Of a DNA stretch of 46,006 nucleotides, positions 5,486-13,165 are shown piece after piece. The notes beneath the pieces were generated by a model. That model was not told where the DNA came from. It worked only from the letters and a program-made list of their open reading frames with translations, and ran no database searches. The first letter of the stretch is position 1, and every line of letters begins with the position of its first letter. Where the stretch lies: positions 1 to 46,006 of the IMG/VR virus record IMGVR_UViG_3300048586_000582, one strand, 5' to 3'. This DNA is from a virus. A program made the translations under genes and the position numbers.

Positions 5486-5809
5486 ATGGTGACGCTCGAG
5501 GAGTGGACCCGGCGGGTGGTGATGGCGTTGCGTCGGACTCAGGGCTGCGACGCGGCACGTGCGGTGCTGGCGGCGACGTCGTCGGCTGGTCACGATCTCG
5601 ACGGGTACGACACGACCGAGCTGGTGGCGCAGTGGGTGGCTGAGGCGCTCGATCCTGGCGGTCTTCGCATGCTGGTGGGGGAGCAGGGCCCGGCGCGGTT
5701 GCCGGCGTTCTACCGGCTGCATGGTCTCGGCTGCCCGGGCCATTACGGCGAGGACCTGGCCGGCGTGTGCGCGTTGTGCGGTGACGAGCGTGCGGCGGTG
5801 ACCTCGTGA
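5486..5809 (+). CDS. 107-residue protein with His/Cys motif, unknown
   Basis: Starts ATG 5486. The helical N-terminal two thirds end in a Cys/His-rich tail (Gly-Cys-Pro-Gly-His-Tyr...Val-Cys-Ala-Leu-Cys-Gly-Asp), which can coordinate one zinc. Its stop overlaps the next GTG (GTGA). It opens the rightward operon that leads into the replication gene. No family recognised. Confidence 0.65.
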   Translation: MVTLEEWTRRVVMALRRTQGCDAARAVLAATSSAGHDLDGYDTTELVAQWVAEALDPGGLRMLVGEQGPARLPAFYRLHGLGCPGHYGEDLAGVCALCGDERAAVTS

Positions 5810-6252
5810 GCCAGCTCGATCTCGTCGTGCAGAGCGCTGGCCGAGATCTGGCGGGCTCGGCCGGCCGGATGTTCACCGCAGCGTGCGCCGATGACCGGGT
5901 GTCGTACCTGAGGGCGGCGAAGGGCGCTGCGGATGCGGTGACCCGAGTGCGTGACCATCGGTCGCCGGAGGCGGCGATCGATCTCGTGGTGGAGGAGATC
6001 TGCGCCCGGGCCCGGACGGTCGTGGCGCTGATCGAGGGCGCCGGCACCATGCTCGCACTGGTCGGTCTGCCACCGGAGCTCGCAGAGCGGATGCAGCTGG
6101 CGGACGCGGCGATCACCGCGGTGGCCGCCGGCGACGAGAGCGGCGTCCGGTTGCTGGTGGCGCGGGCCGATCGGCCGCTGTCGTTCGGGCTGCAGCTGCT
6201 GTTCGACCTGGTGCAGGTTTCGGCGCTTATCCCAGGAGCACGAGCACTGTGA
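5806..6252 (+). CDS. 148-residue all-helical protein, unknown
   Basis: GTG 5806 overlaps the previous stop. The product is almost entirely Ala/Leu/Val/Arg helices, without cysteines clustered for metal and without a continuous membrane segment. It lies directly before, and is overlapped by, the replication initiator gene (GTGA at 6249-6252). A role in replication or its regulation is suggested only by context. Confidence 0.6.
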   Translation: MSQLDLVVQSAGRDLAGSAGRMFTAACADDRVSYLRAAKGAADAVTRVRDHRSPEAAIDLVVEEICARARTVVALIEGAGTMLALVGLPPELAERMQLADAAITAVAAGDESGVRLLVARADRPLSFGLQLLFDLVQVSALIPGARAL

Positions 6253-7550
6253 GCGCCTCAGCGAGCGAGCGGTGGCTCGTCGTCGACGAGCGCCGGTTCC
6301 CGTCGATCGTGTTCGACACCCGCGTCCTGGCCGACACCCTGATGACCCCGGTGCCGGTCGTTGCCTACGCCGCGGTGGCGTGGCACACGAAGATGCGCCA
6401 GTTCCCTGCGCCGGTGCTTGCGGCTGAGGTCGCCGCATACGCCCGCTGCGGTGAGCGCACCGCCCGCGATGGGCTCAGGACCGCACAGGACCTCGGCTAC
6501 GTGTCGTCGACGCCACGGGCTGGGAAGGCGCCTCTCTACGAGCTCGTCGCCGCACGGGACTTCCCGCTGCCGTTGTGGCCGTCGCCGTGGCGGCACGAGG
6601 CCCGAGCCCCTGGACTTCGCACGCCGGCCCCGCAAGCCCAGGGCGAGCACCGGTGGCTGGTCGACGTCGACGTGCACATGAACAGCTACGTCCAGCTCGA
6701 CTGCCGGGTCCTCGCCGACACGCGCCTCGATGCGCTGTCGGTGGTGCTCCACGCGTCGCTCGGCTGGCATGCGGGGGCGGCGAGCCGCTCCACGTGGCTG
6801 TCGCTCGTGTCGCTCGCGGCCTACACCGGGGCGCATCAGGCGACGGTCGCCGACCGTCTCGAGCGGCTCGTCGACGCCGGCTACATCACCCAGCACGCCC
6901 GGCCGGGCCGCACGCACCTGTTCACGCTCATCGATCCGCCAGCGCCCGACGAGGGGTCGCCGTGGACCCCGGCAGCAGGTCGCGGGGTCGCGGACCCTGG
7001 GCCGCGCGAAACCCCAGAGGCGCCCAGCGCGCGCGAGAACGGCTTCCAGGGGCCTCTCCGCGCGAAACACGGGCCCGGGGGCGACCCTCCGACCCCGGCA
7101 GCAGATCGCGGGGTGTTTTCCACAACCCCGGCAGCAGATCGCGGGGACCCCGGCAGCAGATCGCGACGTACTACAAACCCCACCAACCATGTCCCTGGTT
7201 CTGGTTCAACGCGGAGTTCCACCGGCAACGGCCGGCCTGGGGATGATGATCGAAGCGGCTCGTCCGACGACCAGGTTTCGCGCGAAACCCCAGGTCATCG
7301 CGCGGCCACCGAGCGAGCAACGTTTCGCGCGATTCGCCTCGCCCCGGCCTACGCCGTGCACGTCGCCGACGACCCGACCCTGCTCGAGGACTTCTGCGAC
7401 CGGATTCGCAACGACATCACCCACCACCGGGACCGGCACCTCATCGACGCCGACTCGGTGATCGACGCCGCCCGCAGCCACCTGCTCGAGCACCTCGCCC
7501 GACCCGCGGCCGCTGCACCCCGGGTCATCGACGACGGGACGCCCCGATGA
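6249..7550 (+). CDS. Replication initiator-like protein with two winged-helix domains and embedded iterons
   Basis: 433 residues. Two winged-helix-like units occur in tandem and resemble each other: residues about 8-100 (RWLV...FDTRVLADT...ERTARDGLRTAQDLGYV) and about 135-228 (RWLV...LDCRVLADTRL...HQATVADRLERLVDAGYI). A low-complexity Gly/Pro/Ser/Arg linker (about 233-375) is encoded by DNA carrying four iterons and a parS-like palindrome. A compact acidic C-terminal helical region follows (about 376-433). This is the arrangement of lambda O: an N-terminal origin-binding domain, an origin inside the gene, and a C-terminal partner-binding domain. I infer an initiator that binds the iterons and recruits host replication proteins. 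The alternative is a plain regulatory HTH protein. Confidence 0.7.
   Translation: MSASASERWLVVDERRFPSIVFDTRVLADTLMTPVPVVAYAAVAWHTKMRQFPAPVLAAEVAAYARCGERTARDGLRTAQDLGYVSSTPRAGKAPLYELVAARDFPLPLWPSPWRHEARAPGLRTPAPQAQGEHRWLVDVDVHMNSYVQLDCRVLADTRLDALSVVLHASLGWHAGAASRSTWLSLVSLAAYTGAHQATVADRLERLVDAGYITQHARPGRTHLFTLIDPPAPDEGSPWTPAAGRGVADPGPRETPEAPSARENGFQGPLRAKHGPGGDPPTPAADRGVFSTTPAADRGDPGSRSRRTTNPTNHVPGSGSTRSSTGNGRPGDDDRSGSSDDQVSRETPGHRAATERATFRAIRLAPAYAVHVADDPTLLEDFCDRIRNDITHHRDRHLIDADSVIDAARSHLLEHLARPAAAAPRVIDDGTPR
6966..7168. other. Candidate replication origin: four 22-bp iterons
   Basis: Copies at 6966-6987, 7092-7113, 7125-7146 and 7147-7168. Each starts ACCCCGGCAGCAG, continues with RTCGC and ends in G-rich bases; copies 2 and 3 are identical, copy 1 has one change, and copy 4 diverges in its last three bases. 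Starts are 126, 33 and 22 bases apart, close to whole helical turns. Each unit has CCCCG and CGGGG as inverted ends. A DnaA-box-like TTTTCCACA sits between copies 2 and 3. The less GC-rich stretch just after copy 4 (about 7168-7215) could be the unwinding site. Confidence 0.7.
7116..7124 (+). promoter_or_regulatory. DnaA-box-like site TTTTCCACA
   Basis: It differs by one base from the consensus TTATCCACA and lies in the gap between iterons 2 and 3. An isolated 9-mer match can be chance; the position inside the iteron cluster raises its weight. Confidence 0.5.
7274..7289. promoter_or_regulatory. parS-like palindrome GGTTTCGCGCGAAACC
   Basis: A perfect 16-bp palindrome that matches 12 of 16 bases of bacterial parS (TGTTTCACGTGAAACA) and keeps both GTTTC/GAAAC arms. 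A near copy, GTTTCGCGCGATTC, is at 7322-7335, and half sites (CCGCGCGAAAC) are at 7002-7012 and 7056-7066. The cluster lies about 1.1 kb before the ParB-family gene and next to the iterons. It is a candidate centromere for that ParB, or alternatively an initiator or host ParB site. Confidence 0.5.
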
Positions 7551-7645
7551 GCCAGCCCGTCACCCAGCGCGCCTCCCGTCGCCCGAGCTCGACGCGCCTG
7601 GACCTCGAGATCTCCACCACCAAACCCAACAACCACAGGAGCTGA
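7547..7645 (+). CDS. Possible 32-residue ORF
   Basis: ATG overlaps the initiator stop (ATGA), and the ORF ends TGA at 7643-7645 next to an AGGAG that serves the following gene. The product is Ser/Arg/Thr-rich with no motif. It may only keep ribosomes moving through the gap. Confidence 0.35.
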   Translation: MSQPVTQRASRRPSSTRLDLEISTTKPNNHRS

Positions 7646-7652
7646 TGCCCCC

Positions 7653-8024
7653 ATGAACAACAACCCCACGCCCACCGCCACCAGCGCGGTGGCCACGCGT
7701 CGCGAGGAGCTCTGCACGTTCCTCATCGAGCTGCCCAGCGGCGTCGACGTCGTGGTCGACGCCGCAACCTTCGAGCACCTCCGCTCCGCGACGGCACCCA
7801 CCAGCTGCATCCTGTCGCCGCTGCAGACCCGGATGATCCTGGCCCGCACCATCGACTTCGGCCGCCGAGTGGTCCACCTCGACAGCCACTCCGAGGCCCT
7901 CGAGCTCGCCGAGGCGCTCCTCGCCGCAGGCGACGACGCCACCGTCACCGACGTCCTGCTCGCCAACGAGCTCCGCGACCTCCTCCACGACCTCGTCGGC
8001 GATCTCGCCGACGCCCGGAGCTGA
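7653..8024 (+). CDS. 123-residue protein, unknown
   Basis: ATG 7653 follows AGGAG at 7637-7641 by eleven bases. A Thr/Pro-rich N-terminal tail (about 15 residues) precedes an alpha/beta domain (Cys-Thr-Phe-Leu-Ile-Glu-Leu-Pro-Ser-Gly-Val-Asp-Val-Val-Val-Asp; Arg-Arg-Val-Val-His-Leu) and long acidic helices. It lies between the initiator and the ParB gene. No known family is recognised. Confidence 0.65.
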   Translation: MNNNPTPTATSAVATRREELCTFLIELPSGVDVVVDAATFEHLRSATAPTSCILSPLQTRMILARTIDFGRRVVHLDSHSEALELAEALLAAGDDATVTDVLLANELRDLLHDLVGDLADARS

Positions 8025-8026
8025 CC

Positions 8027-8416
8027 GTGCCCACGATCACCTCCGACCTCACCCCGGTGCAGGCCGACATCCTCGCCGACCTCACCTTCGCCTACGACGA
8101 CATCGCAGCCACCCCCGCCGCCCGAGCTCTCGCACGCCGCGGGATCCTCGAGACCACCACCGACGACCCGGGCCGCTACCGCCTCACCGTCGACGGCGCC
8201 CTCCTCGCCCTCGCCGCGCTCGCCGGCTGGGACATACCCGCCGACTCCGGCGACCCCTACGTCGTCGACCTCTGCGCCCGCAGCGCCCTCGGCACCGCGG
8301 AAGCACACGGCGCCCACCCGACCATGGCCCGCACCGTCATCGACCGCCTCCTCACAGATGCCGGGCTCAAGCCGCTCGACCCCAACGCCACCCCGTACCG
8401 AGGGGAGTCACGCTGA
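8027..8416 (+). CDS. 129-residue winged-helix-like protein
   Basis: GTG 8027, two bases after the previous stop. The pattern Leu-Thr-Pro-Val-Gln-Ala-Asp-Ile-Leu-Ala-Asp-Leu, then Ala-Ala-Arg-Ala-Leu-Ala-Arg-Arg-Gly-Ile-Leu-Glu, then Gly-Arg-Tyr-Arg-Leu-Thr-Val-Asp-Gly looks like a winged helix with its wing strand. The C-terminal half is helical. Its stop overlaps the ParB start (TGATG), so the two are probably made together, and it may help regulate replication or partition. Function is inferred from fold and context only. Confidence 0.6.
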   Translation: MPTITSDLTPVQADILADLTFAYDDIAATPAARALARRGILETTTDDPGRYRLTVDGALLALAALAGWDIPADSGDPYVVDLCARSALGTAEAHGAHPTMARTVIDRLLTDAGLKPLDPNATPYRGESR

Positions 8417-9948
8417 TGGGCGCCGCACGACACCTCGAGCCCGTCGCCGATGCCGTGACGGGCCCGGTCCCGTTCGATGCCGAGCTGCCGATCGACTCGA
8501 TCGTCCCGGACCCGCACAACATCCGTGGCGACGTCGGCGACATCGGTGGCCTGGTGGCCTCGATCAAGGCGATCGGGATCCAGCAGCCGGTCGGTGTCGC
8601 CGCGCTCGAACGCAAGGCTCGAGGCCGGCAGCGCTACGCCCTGATCTGGGGTCACCGCCGCTACGCCGCCGCGAAGAAGGCCGGGCTCACGGTCGTGCCA
8701 GCGATGGTCCGCCACGGCCTCGACGACGTCGCCCGCCTCGAAGCCCAGATCACCGAGAACCTGCAGCGCCAGGACTTGTCGATCATGGAGGAGGCCCGAG
8801 CGTTCGCCCGTCTCGCCGAGCACGGCCGCTCGCAGCGAGCGATCTGCCAGCTGGTCGACCGGTCCCAGGCTCACGTCTCCAAGCGGCTCTCGCTGCTCGC
8901 CCTCGACCCGCCAGACCAGCAGGCGCTCGACGCCGGCAAGATCACCATCGCCGAAGCGCTCGAGCTCACCCGTCTCGCCGACCACCCCGACGCGTACCGC
9001 CGGGCCCGGAAGGCCTGCGGTGACGAGCGCCTGTTTCGCACCGTCATCCGCGACGCCCTCGACGAGCTGAGGTGGGCACCAGCGCGCGAGCTCGCCCTCG
9101 AGAACCTGCCCGCGGGCACCACGATCGTGGAGTGGCCCCGCGACTGGTGGGCCGCCAAGTTCAAGGCGACCATCGACAACCAGCGCGTGCTCGACGAGCG
9201 GGGCGATGCCCGGTTCGGGCCCGCCAACACGGCCGTGCTCCGCTCGCACATGCTCGCGGACTGGTCGATCCACAGCTGCGATCGCCACGCCGCGGTGACG
9301 ATCGCGCCCAGCGGCGACGTCATCTTGGTCTGCACCGACCCCAAGTCCCACGACAAGGCCTCGACCAAGGTCCGCAAGAGCCGGGCCGAGGCCAATGCCG
9401 AACGTCAGCGCGTGGCCAAGCGCGCCGCGGACCGGCAGCGTGACCGGCGCACCAGCGAGCTGCTCGATCCCGACTCCGGGCCCGGCCAGGCGTTCGCCGC
9501 GACGATCGCCGAGCTCGTGGCCGCTGCGCCGCCCAACAGCCCGACCCGGATGCTGCTCGAGGTGTTCGTCGCCGACAGCTACGGACGGAACCTGCGCCCG
9601 GTCGCGAAGCGTCTCGGCATCACGCCGGTCGACCTTCCCTACGGCCAGAAGGACTTCACCGCCGGCGCCGACAACTGGGTCGCGCTCGGCGCAACAGACG
9701 AGGACCGCTTCACCCGGCGCGTCACCGTCGCGATCGCCCGGGCCATGGTCGAGATCGCCGACGCGCTCCGCAACGGCTGGACGCCCCCGGCAGGCACCGT
9801 GGCGCTCTACCGGCTCCTCGCCTACCACTCGTCCGTCCCGCTCGGCGCTGACGACTTCGCCGGGATCCCCGAACAGGCCGCCGTGACGATCGATCAGTAC
9901 CTCACCCTCGACCGCATCTCCGGTCGGCACGCCGGGACCGAGCGATGA
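8416..9948 (+). CDS. ParB/Spo0J-family nuclease-like protein
   Basis: 510 residues. The N-terminal ParB domain shows Pro-x-His-Asn-Ile-Arg near residue 33, Gly-His-Arg-Arg-Tyr-Ala-Ala-Ala-Lys (79-87, the GxRR box of ParB CTPases) and Glu-Asn-Leu-Gln-Arg-Gln-Asp-Leu-Ser (114-122, the ENxxRxxL box). A helix-turn-helix follows at about 138-165 (Gln-Arg-Ala-Ile-Cys-Gln-Leu-Val...Ser-Lys-Arg-Leu). The C-terminal ~330 residues are longer than in chromosomal ParB and unrecognised. ParB proteins load at centromere sites and spread as CTP-dependent clamps. In phages, relatives serve partition, gene silencing or anti-host roles. No ParA is seen nearby. Confidence 0.88.
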   Translation: MGAARHLEPVADAVTGPVPFDAELPIDSIVPDPHNIRGDVGDIGGLVASIKAIGIQQPVGVAALERKARGRQRYALIWGHRRYAAAKKAGLTVVPAMVRHGLDDVARLEAQITENLQRQDLSIMEEARAFARLAEHGRSQRAICQLVDRSQAHVSKRLSLLALDPPDQQALDAGKITIAEALELTRLADHPDAYRRARKACGDERLFRTVIRDALDELRWAPARELALENLPAGTTIVEWPRDWWAAKFKATIDNQRVLDERGDARFGPANTAVLRSHMLADWSIHSCDRHAAVTIAPSGDVILVCTDPKSHDKASTKVRKSRAEANAERQRVAKRAADRQRDRRTSELLDPDSGPGQAFAATIAELVAAAPPNSPTRMLLEVFVADSYGRNLRPVAKRLGITPVDLPYGQKDFTAGADNWVALGATDEDRFTRRVTVAIARAMVEIADALRNGWTPPAGTVALYRLLAYHSSVPLGADDFAGIPEQAAVTIDQYLTLDRISGRHAGTER

Positions 9949-10313
9949 GCCGTCGAGCCGAGCTGCGCCGCCAGGCCCGAGCTGCGAGCCGGCCCCCGCT
10001 GCCGCCCACCACCCCTGACCACATGGTCGCCGTGGTCCCCGGGTGGTGCCTGAGCGCCGACGACCTGCCCGCCACCCGGCAAGCCACCCACGACATCCTC
10101 ATCCAGCTCGCCGGCGACCAACGCTGCAGCGGTGTCAGCTGGCGCACCCTCGACGGCCCCACCGCCGTCGCAGCCATCACCGACATGGGCTCATCGGGCA
10201 GCGCCGAGTGGCGCCGCCACTGCGAGACCATCGGCCAGATGCTCATCGAGCGCGGCGGCTACCTCGTGCTCGCCACCGCCGACGGGAACCCCAACCTCGA
10301 GGGGGAGACCTGA
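9945..10313 (+). CDS. 122-residue protein, unknown
   Basis: ATG overlaps the ParB stop (ATGA). A basic N-terminal tail (Arg-Arg-Ala-Glu-Leu-Arg-Arg-Gln-Ala-Arg) is followed by an alpha/beta core with a Cys-Ser-Gly-Val-Ser-Trp-Arg segment and a C-terminal Tyr-Leu-Val-Leu-Ala-Thr-Ala-Asp-Gly strand. The tight overlap links it to the ParB unit. No family is recognised. Confidence 0.65.
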   Translation: MSRRAELRRQARAASRPPLPPTTPDHMVAVVPGWCLSADDLPATRQATHDILIQLAGDQRCSGVSWRTLDGPTAVAAITDMGSSGSAEWRRHCETIGQMLIERGGYLVLATADGNPNLEGET

Positions 10314-10627
10314 TGGGACGGCCCCGCGCCCGTGACTGGTCCGACGAGGACCTCCACCAGGCCGCCCAACGGGTAGCCGGCGGCGACCAGTCGGTCCGCC
10401 AAGCCGCAGCAGCAGCGGGCGTGTCGATCGGCACGCTCCGCAACTACCTCGCCGCCCACCCCGAGCTCCGCACCGTCCCCGCGGCCGCCGTCGCCCGGGA
10501 GGTCCTCGTGAAGCTCTGCCGAGGCGTCGACCTCGCGCTGCTCACACCGACCGGCACCGACACCGATGCCGTCCAACGCGCCTACGACGACCTCGTCGAC
10601 CGCATCGAGAACGGCACCTTCCCATGA
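10313..10627 (+). CDS. 104-residue helix-turn-helix protein
   Basis: ATG overlaps the previous stop (TGATG). The N-terminal HTH looks like the Psq/Myb-type or transposase-style fold: Asp-Trp-Ser-Asp-Glu-Asp-Leu-His-Gln-Ala-Ala-Gln-Arg-Val-Ala-Gly-Gly, then Ser-Val-Arg-Gln-Ala-Ala-Ala-Ala-Ala-Gly-Val-Ser, then recognition helix Ile-Gly-Thr-Leu-Arg-Asn-Tyr-Leu. It is probably a sequence-specific DNA binder. The C-terminal 50 residues are acidic helices. Confidence 0.7.
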   Translation: MGRPRARDWSDEDLHQAAQRVAGGDQSVRQAAAAAGVSIGTLRNYLAAHPELRTVPAAAVAREVLVKLCRGVDLALLTPTGTDTDAVQRAYDDLVDRIENGTFP

Positions 10628-10899
10628 AGCGCCGACCTCGCGTCACCATCCCGAACAACCACACAGCGATCGTCGAACTGCAGCCGCCCGAACCCGAGCT
10701 GCTGCAGATCGACCTCGATGACGATGAGCTCGACCTCATCCTCGAAGGACTCGCCCACCTCGCTGCCAGCTCGAACCTGCACCTGGTGGCCGATGTCGAC
10801 GTCCTCGACGCCTGGCTCCGCTACCAGCACGCCCGACAACGCCGAGCCCGCCTCACCGATTCCGCCGGAATCACCGGCCACGGAGCGACCCACCCATGA
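10624..10899 (+). CDS. 91-residue acidic protein, unknown
   Basis: ATG overlaps the previous stop. A short basic N-terminus leads to a beta strand and then a highly acidic Glu-Leu-Leu-Gln-Ile-Asp-Leu-Asp-Asp-Asp-Glu-Leu-Asp-Leu-Ile-Leu run. Helices and an Arg-rich tail follow. The last codons carry palindrome copy B, so the same DNA may serve as a binding site in front of the ATPase gene. Confidence 0.6.
   Translation: MKRRPRVTIPNNHTAIVELQPPEPELLQIDLDDDELDLILEGLAHLAASSNLHLVADVDVLDAWLRYQHARQRRARLTDSAGITGHGATHP
10856..10874. promoter_or_regulatory. 19-bp palindrome family, copy B (17 of 19 bases)
   Basis: Reads CCGATTCCGCCGGAATCAC against the consensus GTGATTCCGNCGGAATCAC; the two differences are the first two bases. 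It is inside a coding region, so it cannot be explained as an intergenic terminator. See the copies at 158, 24056 and 33988. Confidence 0.6.
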
Positions 10900-12641
10900 C
10901 CCGCCGCGCCCACGACTACGGCCTCGAAGGCCCGATGCGCGACATCCTCGGCGACCCCGAGGTCCTCGCCCGGCTCGTCACCGAGACGCTCGCCATCTTG
11001 GCCAAGCGCGGCGCTGGCAAGTCCAACGCCGCAGTGGTGTTCGCCGAGCTGATGTTCGACGGCGGGTTCCCCTGGGTGGCGATCGATCCGAAGGGCGACT
11101 GGTGGGGGATCCGATCAGCCGCCGACGGCAAGAGTCCCGGCCTACCCATCGCAGTCTTCGGCGGCGAGCACGGCGACCTGCCCCTCGAGCCCACCGCTGG
11201 CGAGCTGCTCGCCCGGCTCGTGATCGAGCGCAACATGACCTGCGTCCTCGACGTCTCCGGGTTCTCCAAGGCAGAGCAGATCCGCTTCGTCACCGACTTC
11301 GCCGAGACCCTGTTCAAGCTGATCCGCCGCGACCCTCGGGCCCTGCACCTCATCCTCGAGGAAGCCGAGGAGTTCCTGCCCCAGCGCGTCGATGCCCGCG
11401 CTGCACGGATGGTCGGCGCCTACTCGAAGATCGCGAAGCAGGGCCGGGCGTTCGGGCTCGGCGTCACGCTCGTCAGCCAGCGATCAGCCAGCCTGAACAA
11501 GGACGCGCTCTCCCAGACCGACACGCTGGTCCTGTTCCGCACGCCTTCGCCGCACGACCGGAAGGCCGTCGTCGCATGGGCCGAGCACGACACCGAGGCC
11601 GCCGAGGTGGCCGCCACCCTCGCCGAGCTCCAGCCCGGCGAGTCCTGGATCGTGTCGCCCGGGTTCCTCCGCAGGGTCGTGCGCGTCCGCTGGCCACGAC
11701 GGCGCACCTTCGACTCCGGCGCCACCCCCGCCGCCGGCGCCCGCCGACGCGACCCAGTCTCGCTCGCCGACATCGACCTCGCCGAGATCTCCGGGCTCAT
11801 GGCCGACACCATCGAACGCGCCGCCGGCGACGACCCCAAGGCGCTCCGCCAGCGGATCGCCGAGCTCGAGCACCAGCTGGCCACCCAGCCAGCCCCCGAG
11901 CCCACCGTCGAGCGCATCGAGATCCCCGTCGTCAACCTCGGCCTGCTCGACCAGGCCCGCAGCGAGCTCGCTGCCATCGCGTCCGCCATCGGCCAGCTCG
12001 ACAACCGCCTGGGCGCGGAGATCCTCAACGCGATCGCCGACACCCCGACCGAGCCTCCGCCCCCAACCGCTCGCGCCTCCGCGCCCACTAGCGGCCCCAG
12101 CGCCAGCCCCCCGCCAAGGCCGACATCGTCGCTCGGTAGATCCGGCGGCTGGGAGCCCGGCCTCAAGCTCGCCGAGCGCAAGATCCTCACCGTCCTCGCG
12201 ACCTACGGTCCCATCAGCCGACGACGCCTCGCGCTCCAGGCCGGCTACTCCGCGAAGGGCGGCGGGTTCGGCAACGCCCTGTCCAGGCTCCGCACCGCCG
12301 GACTGATCGCCAGCGGTGACCCCATAGAGCTCACCGCTGCGGGCGTCACCGCGGTCCCCACCAACCTGCCCGAGCTTCCTACCGGCCAAGCGCTCGTCGA
12401 CCACTGGATCTCCCAGCTCACCAAGGCCCCCGGCCTGATCCTGCGAGCCCTCGTCGACGCCCACCCCCGCGCTCTCACCAAGCACGAGCTCGCGGAGCTC
12501 ACCGGGTACGACCCCGCCGGCGGCGGGTTCGGGAACGCCCTCTCACGACTTCGCACCCTCGACCTGATCGTCGGCGAACGAGGCCAACCCCTCGCCCCAG
12601 CACCCGACCTCATCGCCGCGATCACCGGAGCACCCCGATGA
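10896..12641 (+). CDS. HerA/FtsK-like DNA-translocating ATPase with winged-helix tail
   Basis: 581 residues. Walker A is Ala-Lys-Arg-Gly-Ala-Gly-Lys-Ser (36-43) and Walker B is Leu-His-Leu-Ile-Leu-Glu-Glu-Ala-Glu-Glu (150-159). A sensor/arginine-finger region is suggested by Leu-Val-Ser-Gln-Arg-Ser-Ala. This matches the HerA/VirD4/FtsK (DUF87-type) branch. A Pro/Ser-rich linker near 365-400 leads to two repeated winged-helix units, each with Gly-Gly-Gly-Phe-Gly-Asn-Ala-Leu-Ser-Arg-Leu-Arg. It likely forms a hexamer that moves along or remodels DNA. With ParB and a second Xer-like recombinase in this genome, a DNA segregation or dimer-resolution role is possible but unproven. Confidence 0.82.
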   Translation: MTRRAHDYGLEGPMRDILGDPEVLARLVTETLAILAKRGAGKSNAAVVFAELMFDGGFPWVAIDPKGDWWGIRSAADGKSPGLPIAVFGGEHGDLPLEPTAGELLARLVIERNMTCVLDVSGFSKAEQIRFVTDFAETLFKLIRRDPRALHLILEEAEEFLPQRVDARAARMVGAYSKIAKQGRAFGLGVTLVSQRSASLNKDALSQTDTLVLFRTPSPHDRKAVVAWAEHDTEAAEVAATLAELQPGESWIVSPGFLRRVVRVRWPRRRTFDSGATPAAGARRRDPVSLADIDLAEISGLMADTIERAAGDDPKALRQRIAELEHQLATQPAPEPTVERIEIPVVNLGLLDQARSELAAIASAIGQLDNRLGAEILNAIADTPTEPPPPTARASAPTSGPSASPPPRPTSSLGRSGGWEPGLKLAERKILTVLATYGPISRRRLALQAGYSAKGGGFGNALSRLRTAGLIASGDPIELTAAGVTAVPTNLPELPTGQALVDHWISQLTKAPGLILRALVDAHPRALTKHELAELTGYDPAGGGFGNALSRLRTLDLIVGERGQPLAPAPDLIAAITGAPR

Positions 12642-12919
12642 CCTACGACCTGAGCCTCACCTGCCCCTGGTGCGACAAGCGCAACGAGCTCGTCTCCGAG
12701 GTCCGGGGCAACCAGCGCAGCATGCCCACTCCAGGATCGGTGTCGATCTGCTGGGGCTGCCACCGGCCCGCCCTGTTCACCCCCGATGCTGCCGGCGACC
12801 TCACCCTCACGCAGCCCAGCACCGACGAGCTCGCCGAGCTCCTCGCGCAGCCCCACATCGCCGAAGCGATCGCCGCGCTCGAACTGGCCGCCGCGATGAT
12901 CGACCTCGGACAGCCCTGA
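12638..12919 (+). CDS. Zinc-ribbon protein
   Basis: 93 residues. Two CxxC knuckles (Cys-Pro-Trp-Cys-Asp-Lys at residues 9-12 and Cys-Trp-Gly-Cys-His-Arg at about 38-41) form a four-cysteine ribbon, followed by helices. This is a common small phage protein type that binds nucleic acid or a protein partner. ATGA overlaps with the ATPase stop and TGATG with the next gene put it in the same transcript. Confidence 0.7.
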   Translation: MTYDLSLTCPWCDKRNELVSEVRGNQRSMPTPGSVSICWGCHRPALFTPDAAGDLTLTQPSTDELAELLAQPHIAEAIAALELAAAMIDLGQP

Positions 12920-13152
12920 TGACCTCCCAGCGCCGCTACGACGGGCCCGTCCCGCGCAGCACCGGCATCTGCCCGATGCTCCGACACCAGCTCGACCTCG
13001 CCGACACCACCCCCGGCGCCCTCGAACCCGGTCAGCCCACCCGCGCGACCACCCGCCAGGCCCTCCACCTCCACGGATGGATCACCCGCCGCGACACCCC
13101 GCCCGCTCAGCTGCGCACCCTCACCTGGGCCGCGCTCACGTTCCACCGCTAG
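12919..13152 (+). CDS. 77-residue small protein, unknown
   Basis: Starts by TGATG overlap with the zinc-ribbon gene. It is basic and rich in Thr, Arg and Pro, with a Gly-Ile-Cys-Pro-Met-Leu-Arg-His motif. The end (Leu-Arg-Thr-Leu-Thr-Trp-Ala-Ala-Leu) is helical. No fold is clear. Confidence 0.5.
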   Translation: MTSQRRYDGPVPRSTGICPMLRHQLDLADTTPGALEPGQPTRATTRQALHLHGWITRRDTPPAQLRTLTWAALTFHR

Positions 13153-13165
13153 GAGCCCATCCGAG

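Noticed and set aside
8416-9948. A ParA partner of the ParB-family gene
   Set aside because: No protein with a deviant Walker A (KGGxxK[ST]) was found; the only Walker-type ATPases seen are the HerA/FtsK-like protein and the large terminase.
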